Below, piece after piece: positions 56,601 to 64,000 of a DNA stretch of 64,000 bases (within the stretch, counting starts at the first letter, position 1; every line of letters starts with the position of its first letter). The notes below the pieces were generated by a model. It did no database searches. It saw only the letters and a list, made by a program, of their open reading frames with translations, and was not told where the DNA came from. The stretch comes from Hanleya hanleyi (taxonomy: Eukaryota > Mollusca > Polyplacophora > Lepidopleurida > Hanleyidae), in contig JAVTVY010020403.1 in NCBI GenBank assembly GCA_036873755.1, positions 1 to 64,000 on the forward strand. The letters are read 5' to 3'. Both the position numbers and the translations under genes were made by a program.

Positions 56601-59600
56601 TGGTAACAATGCCCTAATGCACGTTCATGCCAAAAATCAAGGTTCTAATGTCAACGGTTCTCCTTATTTTGCCGACGAAAGGATTCGGATGGACTCACTC
56701 ATTACCGGACAATTTGCGATCTGTAGCCTACTTCGTAGGAATAATTGTCTAATCTAGTGCTGATTTGGTGGATGTTCCCCAAGCGTGGTGCCATTTTTAG
56801 TTGATAAAGGTAAGTCATGGCGGTCCGGTTTTCTGATCAGACGATATTATAACGGTTTAGGAAGGGAACCGCCAATAAGAAGGTATCTGAGGACATGGTC
56901 TGCTCGACATGCTCCGCGAGCAAGAGATTATCTGTGTTCACAACTGTTTTTATGCTATATCAAACAGTACCAACTGGTTATATTGGTTCAAGAATAGGAG
57001 CACACATGTGGTGTGGGAACAAAAGGAAAAGAACATCATGCTGAATAAAAACGTCTATATCAGACTAGAAATGTTCAAAACATGGCTTCAAATGTTTCAA
57101 AATAGTGTTCGCAATGTTCAAAATATCGTTTGAAATGTTTCAAAATGTTGTTTTAAAGTCCAAATACGGCTTAAAGTGTTCCAAGAGATGTTCGAAAATA
57201 TCGCTCCAAACCTGTCAAGATTTGGTTTAAAAAATCAGTGGGCGCATAATCACCGAAACCTTGGACTGTATGACCATGGTGACAAAAGCAATCTACAATG
57301 TCTGTTATGTAAATTCCATAATTGGTCACTTAATAAAATACGGACATTCTAATCATTGCTTGCATCATCTGGTAGGCTACATAGTACACACCGAAGGACA
57401 GTCCCATAACTACGCGATTTAGTGCGATTTCATTGAAGCTGTCATTTTATTTCACGAGAAACATCTAAATAAGAATTCTTTTGAACACAAACTATTAAAT
57501 ACGGATTTTTCCACTACCCATCGTATCACAAAGCTATGGAGATCGATTATATAGGCAGACGATAAAATATCGATTTATGAAGGGCAGTCGGATCAAGTCG
57601 GATTTAGGAGAATACAAATTTCTTGACTTGCTCGACGGGAAAGAGATTGTCATCAGTATTTCCAAAATGGTTTCCAAAGCACATCAAACAGAGCAGCTAA
57701 TTACAGAATTCACGAAAGGATTACACTGAGGTGGGAAAAACAAGACAAGAAAACAAAGCATATGCCTTTGGAGAAAGTTCAAATGATATTGTATCGTCGA
57801 ACTCGGTGGCTGTGTCGTGTTAAATTCAGTCATCAATTAGACGCAGCTAGTATTCAATGCAGGAGGCTAGTTTTAGAGATCAACAATGTGTTGGGGAGTA
57901 CCTATATGATTCGGTATCGATTATTACCCGGACACATGGTTAATACGATATGTCAAATCGGAAACATATTGATATTGTCTCTATAGACGAAGGAATATAT
58001 ACCATCATACTTCTATATTCTGCTGCTAGGCATAAGAGTTATATCAGATCCTGAGATTGAGATAGTAATAGGTATATTTCCGCAGAAGTAAGGCTTAAAG
58101 GCATGCAACCTTTCGTACATTGAACGACCAATGGCCATAATACTATAATACTGGCTGAGTTGCGAGTTGCAACACGAAACTTAAAACTTCTCTGTCTAGG
58201 TCAGGTGATTTAATTTGATGTGAATATGTCAACCAAAGAATATTCTGCAACATATGGAAAAAAACCTATGGGACATTAAGTAGACAGTTGTCAGTCACGT
58301 AGATCCCATGTGTTTTTTTGGATATTACTGTTCAGTAATGGTAGTTTTCTGTCTGTGAGTCCCGGTCAATAAAGGATAAGAAGTAATTCCTCAGATGGAT
58401 GTTTGACTGTGTTGAATGTGAATTAGATCATGGTATTATAATAGTACATCCTTATAAGAATATAATTAATTATATTAAAACATAACAATTAAGCTGTCGG
58501 AATTAACCGGTATCATTATAGATATCTGAATTCAGGTATGGGAGCATTCATCTTGAAATTGGAAGTGTAACAGTTGTTTTCTCGAGCCATAGTTCGCAGG
58601 CGTGCCGTGGAGTGATCCAACTACTTTCATATCGTAAACCGACAGGATTGTATCACCCGTTCGTGGTTTACACGTTAATATTATTTCTTTTATGATTAAT
58701 TCGTCGAATACATTTCATTACAACTATTTTATTTGGACTGAAAGATCAAATCGATGATCGTACATGATCAAGTTAACCATCTGTACCGTCTGCAGCAAAA
58801 TGTGTGAGATTGAACTGCGAGTTACTAAAAACTCGAAACTGTTCAACAAGCGGATCGGATTGATGTGTACAGAAAGTCGATCTAGGCTTGATGCAACCTC
58901 CCCACAGCGCATGCTCCATTTCGCAGGCTCCAATAACATCCCTGCCTCCAATAGCGGAAGTTGACCTTTACTACGTTGCTATGACGTATAGGGGAAACCA
59001 ACCAACGCACGGTTCAGTTTGAATCCGACCAAACGACTCCTTTAGTGTTGCACATGAGCGAACTACTTTTCATATGCTCTGTCCAGATAAACAGGGAAAA
59101 TTATCTCCAGATAATTCTTTTTAACGCTAGGTCAACGGAGGTATTATGCAGACTTGAAAAGTAATCAAAATTTTCGTTAAACATCTATTTTACTATATAT
59201 GATGTCACTTCCGGCGATGTGCGCGAAGGCCCCGAATCCGGTCCAAAAATCTGACTGGTGGCTGGGGTGTTATTAGACCCCCAGCGAGGTGGTTGGGCTT
59301 GATGTACAATGACACAAATCAATAAAGAAATAGTGGCCTGATGATGGCTCTCATATAATGCCACAACGTGAAACTTTTACATCAGGCTATGTGAAGTCAC
59401 TTAATACGTCAACCAGAGAACGGAACTTTCAATGTCCTAGTTCGACATGCGCTTCATGTGCGCATTTTTCCAGCAGGCACTTAACTTCCGGCTAACACCA
59501 CAACTTTCAGATCTGTCGTTGCGCGAACTACATTAAACAAACCTTTAATATAAAAACAAACAAATCGACGTTTTTTTAAAACATAATGATGCGACATAAA

Positions 59601-60230
59601 CTGTATTCATCAGTTGCAAACGTAATCTACAATAATTTGTCGCCGGCATTGATGCAGATGCATCAATAAGTTTATTGTAATACAATATCATCAATGATCC
59701 AGTGATTATGATTACATTGGTTGTTAGAAATCTCTGACCTAAAAAGAAAGATACATGCTGGTTATGGTATATGAAACTATTATCTTATCTGCTTAAAAAA
59801 TCCTTAATTCTTTTGAGAAGAAGTCTTCTGCATATCAGTAATCATGACAGCGTTATGTATAACACATCACGCGTCGTGTTATCGCTGGTGATACACCTTT
59901 CACCTTGACCTCGTGTAACAAGGGCGACAAGTCTCGAAGTACCTGTCTTCGCGCGGGCGTTCTTTGAAACTGTCTATGGATGTATTGTCTTTCACTCTCA
60001 GTGGAGCAATGTAGAGAGTGCGGCCCAATCATCGATCATTGAGGAATATCTGTATAGGGCTGATGGAAATGAAGACAGTGAGACCCAACACTCGATCATA
60101 AAATATGCTGCTGCTAATGTAGTACTTTGTTCTGAGGCACAGGAGTAGTAGGGAACAAGCATTTAAACCCTTATTTTGCCGGGGGAGATAACTCTTGCAT
60201 CCGCCAGGGGGCGCTGTTTCCAGGTTAAAG
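53661..60230. other. Unassigned AT-rich DNA
   Basis: No gene, RNA or complete element recognised. Two clusters of TTCAAAA/GTTTCAAAAT words (53975-54240 and 57065-57215) look like diverged copies of one repeat, and a CATATTGATATTGTCT word occurs near both (53840, 57965). Small open frames (up to 78 codons) show no domains. Confidence 0.5.
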
Positions 60231-60529
60231 TATAGGAAGTGCTCATGCACGCCTTTGACCTCTGTGGCGGCAGGTGGCGGTCACGTGGAGGTCAAAAGTA
60301 GTTCCGGCAACCTTCAACCTTTGTATTCCTCCGCGGTCTGGCGGTGATGCCGTCACTTCCGCGGACAGAAAGTAGGCCCATGTCAACCAAGTGACTTCCA
60401 ATGTTAATGTATACGGGGAATGCCTAAAAAGAGTATGGGAATAGACGTTTTGTGACCGGGGTGGGTCCCTAGTGGTCCGATTGGGTCGAGTGAGGTATCA
60501 AAGTGAAGCTCTCCTCGAGGGCCATTCAG

Positions 60530-61050
60530 TCATGGGTGGGTGTATGTAAAATTAGGATTTTTTCCCCCGAAACTATAAAAAGCGGAACTCGGACTTTACC
60601 CCTAAAATAGGGAAAAACACCTATCAACCCTAGATAAAGGGGCTAATATCGGTCCCCGGGCTTATTGGGACCTGCCTATCAAGTCAGTGGGGTGGGTGCA
60701 TGTAAAATTAAGATTTTTTTCCGAAAATATAAAAAGCGGAACACGGACTTTACCCCTAAAATAGGGGAAAACACCTATCAACCCTAACCAAAAGGGTTAA
60801 TATCGGTCCCAGGGCTTATTGGCACCTACCTATCAAGTCAATGGGGTGGATGCATGTAAAATTAAGATTTTCCCCCAAAAATATAAAAAGCGGAACACGG
60901 ACTTTACCCCTATCAACCCTAGCCAAAAGGGCTAATATCGGTCCCCGGGCTTATCGGGGCCTGCCTATCAAGTCAATAGGGTGGGTGCATGTAAAAAAAT
61001 TTCCGAAAATATAAAAAGCGGAACTCGGACTTTACCCCTACAATAGGGGT
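60530..61050. repeat. Tandem repeat, ~155-bp unit, 3.4 copies
   Basis: Units begin about 60533, 60689, 60843 and 60977 (GGGTGGGTGCATGTAAAA), each with ATATAAAAAGCGGAAC, GGACTTTACCCCTA and AATATCGGTCCC. The third and fourth units are shortened. Confidence 0.85.
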
Positions 61051-61084
61051 CTGTATTATACAATATACGGAGAAATGCCTGTAT

Positions 61085-61440
61085 GGGTATATCCCATACT
61101 CGCTTTATGGAGGGAAGGGTGGTCAAAAAAAATTTGTGGGTGTTACTATGGGTTGTGGGGTCTCGTTTTTCTCGTCTCGCCGAGAAAAACACAATAGGAG
61201 GGGTCCCGGAGCGAATCGGTGAAAATTTTGGGAAAAGTCACCGAGGTCTGCATATAGGCTCATGCTGGCTATATGGGGGGAGGGGTGGTCAATTTTTTTT
61301 GTCGGCTTTACTATGGCTTGTGGGGTCTCGTTTTTCTCGTCTCGCCAAGAAAATGACAATGGGAAGGGTCCCGGAGCGAATCGGTGAAATTTTGCGAAAA
61401 AGTCACCGAGGTCTGTATATAGGCTCATATTGCTCCATGC
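61085..61440. repeat. Tandem repeat, ~166-bp unit, 2 copies
   Basis: Landmarks GGTGGTCAA at 61119 and 61284, GGGGTCTCGTTTTTCTCGTC at 61157 and 61321, and AAAAGTCACCGAGGTCTG. The long open frames across it are repeat artefacts. Confidence 0.8.
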
Positions 61441-61452
61441 TGACACTCGCAA

Positions 61453-61466
61453 GCACACACACACAC

Positions 61467-61504
<38 letters not shown>

Positions 61505-61612
61505 CACGCATGCACACACACACAGACACATACACACAGACGCAGACACACAGGTACACAGACACACACACACACACGCATACATGCACATGCACGCACA
61601 CGCACACACAAT
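61453..61612. repeat. CA/GCACAC microsatellite
   Basis: About 160 bp of ACAC interspersed with GC and GACACA. His/Thr-rich and Val/Cys-rich frames here are artefacts. Confidence 0.95.
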
Positions 61613-61689
61613 ATGACTGACTATTCACATGCAGGACATGAGAGCTTCTGGACCTGGGCCTGATAGAAGTCCGGGATGGTAGTACATTC

Positions 61690-61800
61690 GTGAACATCCG
61701 GGCAGTTTTACATCCGGGAATTTTACATCCGGGTTCATCCGGGTTCTTGTACATCCCTGACTGTAGAACATCCGGGTACTCCTATGTTGGCCTATAAGAG
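61690..61800 (+). promoter_or_regulatory. ACATCCGG cluster and TATA box, small C2H2 gene
   Basis: ACATCCGG at 61694, 61710, 61725 and 61768, with partial copies between, then TATAAGAG at 61793-61800, about 45 bp before the start at 61845. Reverse complement of the CCGGATGT module of element A. Confidence 0.65.
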
Positions 61801-61844
61801 CCGAAAGTTTTACGGCATTCATCATTTCCAGATCCACAGCCGAT

Positions 61845-62114
61845 ATGTTCTCTTGCACAACTTGCTCGAAGCGCTTTCATCGCCTGGACAGTTTGCGTTG
61901 TCACACACGTGCACGCCACGAAGTACCCATGCATACATGTGCGGATTGTGATATAGTCTTTAAGCATCCCAGTCAATTGAGACGTCACCGAAATGTCATA
62001 CACGGATCACGCTCGCCACTCTCGAGACCGGATATTTTATTTTCTATGGGAATGCATCTGAGAATAGAAGAACCCATGGAGGTCGATTCGCCGCGGATTG
62101 AAGAGGCGATGTAG
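61845..62114 (+). CDS. Small two-finger C2H2 protein
   Basis: This 89-residue intact frame starts MFSCTTCSKRFHRLDSL, with two C2H2 fingers (Cys4, Cys7, His20, His25; then CADC...HRNVIH) and a short tail ending EEPMEVDSPRIEEAM. It is a paralog of the N-terminus of the protein at 62783, and the promoter and leader are duplicated with it (61768-61860 matches 62706-62800). Probably a DNA-binding regulator or a remnant of the larger protein; inferred. Fingers 1 and 3 of the larger protein correspond best to its two fingers. Confidence 0.6.
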   Translation: MFSCTTCSKRFHRLDSLRCHTRARHEVPMHTCADCDIVFKHPSQLRRHRNVIHGSRSPLSRPDILFSMGMHLRIEEPMEVDSPRIEEAM

Positions 62115-62231
62115 ATTGATCTCAGTGTTGAATGAGAGAAGTAAGAGCTTCGAGCTTCAGTATCATGGATTGCCCGAAGACGTTTAGGTTACACTGAACG
62201 AAGATTGAACTTTCTGAAATGCTGGCTTCTG

Positions 62232-62272
62232 ATTGGTCGATAGGCCGGTCACCTTGCCTCTAACTATAAATA
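62232..62272 (+). promoter_or_regulatory. ATTGG/TATA promoter of the 62328 gene
   Basis: Inverted CCAAT (ATTGG, 62232-62236) and TATAAATA (62265-62272) followed by CGG, 56 bp before the start. Same TATAAATACG word as in element A. Confidence 0.6.
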
Positions 62273-62327
62273 CGGAAACACGCATGTTAGATGTACATTT
62301 CTCACAACCTGTACCAGACCCAATCAA

Positions 62328-62609
62328 ATGGAAAAGCCAGCCAATTCCAAGGCAGACGAGCAATCGTTGAAGATTGACGAAAAGGTGCCGGTTCCCACTC
62401 GACTACCCAAACGAGTTACCAAAAGATACCCGTCCATAACTACGGAAATGATAGATGATTTCTTCAGTTTGGGTTACAGCTCAACCAGGGGAGAGCCCGG
62501 AGATCTCCGCTACCATCGCCAGCGATGCCTGACCTGCCTTGAAGGTGTATCCTTGGCCGGATGTGATCTTTGCACGAGGAGAGAGGAAATTTTCCAGTGG
62601 GCGAAGTGA
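62328..62609 (+). CDS. Small protein with two CxxC pairs
   Basis: I do not recognise this family. 93 residues: a lysine-rich N-terminus, a basic-hydrophobic segment (RLPKRVTKRYPSITTEMIDDF) and a C-terminal CLTC...CDLC arrangement (about residues 72-85) that could bind zinc. The frame is intact and has its own CCAAT/TATA promoter. It lies between the two C2H2 genes, which suggests an early or regulatory role; that is inference. Confidence 0.5.
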   Translation: MEKPANSKADEQSLKIDEKVPVPTRLPKRVTKRYPSITTEMIDDFFSLGYSSTRGEPGDLRYHRQRCLTCLEGVSLAGCDLCTRREEIFQWAK

Positions 62610-62738
62610 ATTGAACATCCGGGCACTTTTACATCCGGGGACTTTTACAGCCGGGTACATCAGGGTTCTTGTACATCCGGGCTCTTGTTGCTGACGTTCG
62701 CACCTACATCCGGGTACTTCTATGTTGGCCTATAAGAG
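62610..62738 (+). promoter_or_regulatory. ACATCCGG cluster and TATA box, large C2H2 gene
   Basis: ACATCCGG at 62615, 62631, 62673 and 62706, CRE-like TGACGT at 62691-62696, TATAAGAG at 62731-62738, 45 bp before the start at 62783. Confidence 0.65.
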
Positions 62739-62782
62739 CCATAATTTTGACGGCATTCATCATTTCCAGATCCACAGCTGAT

Positions 62783-63706
62783 ATGTTCTCTTGCACAACT
62801 TGCCAGAAGCTGTTTACTCGTCTAGATAATTTACGACGCCACGAGGCCTCCACCCACAACGATGCTCGGTATACTTGTCCAACCTGCGCACGGTCATTCA
62901 ATCGGGAGGATCATTTACTGCGCCACGAACGCTCATTCTACGAGGGCGCGACGGAACAATGTAACGGTTGTGGTCAACTCTTCAAACGACCCAGTCAGTT
63001 AAGACAGCACCAACGTTTGATTCATGGTCCATCACCACGGTATGAGCGACAACTTTCCACTAAAGAGGCACCCATGAGGGTCAGACCTAGTGAAGATGAG
63101 CCCGGGGAGACGAATGCCACTGGTGATGCGATCACGGAGAGCCCGCCTATACCCACAGTTCAGAAGAGCCTGAATATCCAGCCGGTCCCTAGCATTACTG
63201 TTCCCAGTCAGACGCCTGACAACATCGAACATTTTCTGGAAGATGCGGTGGATGTTCCCAGCGATCTCTTACAGGACGCTCATCCAGTGAGTGACATCTA
63301 TCGGTGCCATTGGCCCATGATACGGCACTGTTTCCACCGTCATCGCCCTATTCAAGATATCTACAATTTCCGACTAACTGGCCTCACCTGTCTACTCAAC
63401 TACGTGGAAGCCATCTTCAATGACCAAGCTACGTCCTTCAAATTAAATCTGGCGTTTGGTTATGTGCTGCAGCATAAGGAGACAGATCAAGTCCGATACT
63501 TTTACCCGAGCAGTAACATCCGGGTATTTGACCAACCGTTTACCATCATTAGCCGGGCGTCGCTAGAGATGATGCTGGACCAAGTGGAACAATTGGATGT
63601 CTTGGGATGGGCCTATGAACAGCGCCCCAACTTGCAATGGGTCGTAGAGAGGGTGACCAATGTTACGTTCTTTGTGACCAAATTACGGAATCTTCCCATC
63701 GGGTGA
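62783..63706 (+). CDS. Three-finger C2H2 protein with Polinton-type C-terminal domain
   Basis: 307 residues, start at 62783 by match to element A and the paralog at 61845 (the frame is open upstream to 62669). Fingers: Cys4, Cys7, His20, His25; Cys32, Cys35, His48, then Tyr53 in place of the last His; Cys60, Cys63, His76, His81. A Pro/Glu-rich linker (85-170) leads to a domain with HRPIQDIYNFRLTGL, AFGYVLQHKETDQVRYFYP and VTNVTFFVTKLRNLPIG at the very end. From memory, such a domain precedes Polinton-type DNA polymerase B in other invertebrates, often after C2H2 fingers; here the frame stops at PIG, so this may be the N-terminal piece of a broken polymerase gene or a stand-alone regulator. 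Confidence 0.65.
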   Translation: MFSCTTCQKLFTRLDNLRRHEASTHNDARYTCPTCARSFNREDHLLRHERSFYEGATEQCNGCGQLFKRPSQLRQHQRLIHGPSPRYERQLSTKEAPMRVRPSEDEPGETNATGDAITESPPIPTVQKSLNIQPVPSITVPSQTPDNIEHFLEDAVDVPSDLLQDAHPVSDIYRCHWPMIRHCFHRHRPIQDIYNFRLTGLTCLLNYVEAIFNDQATSFKLNLAFGYVLQHKETDQVRYFYPSSNIRVFDQPFTIISRASLEMMLDQVEQLDVLGWAYEQRPNLQWVVERVTNVTFFVTKLRNLPIG

Positions 63707-64000
63707 ATGTATTCACCCATGCAGTGATAAATACTCAGAATACGCCTCAACGGTATCCTAGCCTGCCTGACGACGATTAGAACAAACGGTTCAGAGCGAA
63801 CATGGCCGAAGATGAAACTTTCTGAAATGGCGACTTCTGATTGGACAAGAACAGCCGAAAATACATCTAACGGACAGTAACGAATATGACATGCAAATGG
63901 CAGCCTCTGATTGGACAAGAGGCTACTTGTATTGTAAACATACCCAACGCGACTCCCCCAGCTTGGGTATAATGTACTGGAGGGGAAAATAAAATGATTG
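63707..64000. other. 3' flank of the large C2H2 gene
   Basis: No gene recognised before the window ends. Two copies of a TCTGATTGGACAAGA word (63836, 63912; CCAAT-type) and an AATAAA near 63987. Confidence 0.4.

Larger units (their letters stand above)
60430..64000 (+). mobile_element. Polinton-like element B, end region, partial
   Basis: Begins near a block (60450-60525) inverted relative to the end of element A. It then has subterminal tandem repeats, a CA microsatellite and three small genes with element A-type promoters. It continues past the window. Unlike A, the C2H2 gene lies close to the presumed end, so the integrase-to-protease block is absent or placed elsewhere. Confidence 0.6.

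Noticed and set aside
61083..61616. Long open frames (177 codons plus, 162 codons minus)
   Set aside because: They run through the 166-bp tandem repeat and the CA microsatellite; His/Thr and Val/Cys runs are artefacts.
1..64000. Host protein-coding genes
   Set aside because: Every recognisable domain belongs to a mobile element; spliced host exons too short to identify cannot be excluded.

Overview
This is eukaryotic DNA, most likely from a marine invertebrate genome (lophotrochozoan or mollusc-like by the mix of elements; that part is inference). No ordinary host gene, rRNA or canonical tRNA gene is recognisable. The window is a nest of mobile elements whose outer edges are two pieces of Polinton/Maverick (adintovirus-like) DNA facing each other.

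Layout. (1) 1-9.59 kb: element A, a decayed Polinton read on the minus strand. From its terminal block inward it has two tail-anchored small proteins, three copies of an unknown accessory protein, an RVE integrase with chromodomain, a one-TM protein, a packaging ATPase, two small virion-type proteins, an F54H12.2-like capsid protein, an adenain-type protease and the start of a C2H2 zinc-finger gene that leaves the window. Several genes carry stops or frameshifts. Genes have individual TATA promoters, some with CCAAT boxes, and a longer promoter cassette occurs twice. (2) 9.72-13.82 kb: a TA-flanked element with 24-bp perfect terminal inverted repeats. (3) 15.7-22.2 kb: a 5'-truncated Ty3/gypsy element with a third C2H2-containing ORF, interrupted twice by the same 238-bp repeat. 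(4) 24.9-25.2 kb: a tRNA-like fold-back element. (5) 26.4-32.1 kb: a decayed Jockey-like LINE containing two TTAA-flanked MITEs and an inverted piece of itself. (6) 32.7-40.04 kb: a second Ty3/gypsy element, hit by a third TTAA MITE and split in its integrase by a 3.4-kb fold-back element with about 640-bp inverted repeats and a captured LINE fragment. (7) 40.04-52.93 kb: a Penelope-like element (PLE) complex, one inverted unit followed by two direct units. (8) 53-60.2 kb: low-complexity and unassigned DNA. (9) 60.43-64 kb: element B, plus strand, with subterminal repeats, a CA microsatellite, two C2H2 genes and a small cysteine-motif gene under promoters like those of element A.

The most notable result is in region 7. 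Each PLE unit ends in a sequence that can be folded by hand into a hammerhead ribozyme: core CUGAUGA, core GAAA, a GUC or GUU cleavage triplet, a 5-bp stem I and a 6-bp stem III. There are four copies, one minus and three plus. The plus-strand cleavage sites are 3,959 and 4,884 nt apart, so tandem transcripts could self-cleave into unit-length RNAs. Hammerheads in PLE pseudo-LTRs are established knowledge; this folding, the arrays of about 197 bp inside every unit and the palindromic layout are read directly from the sequence.
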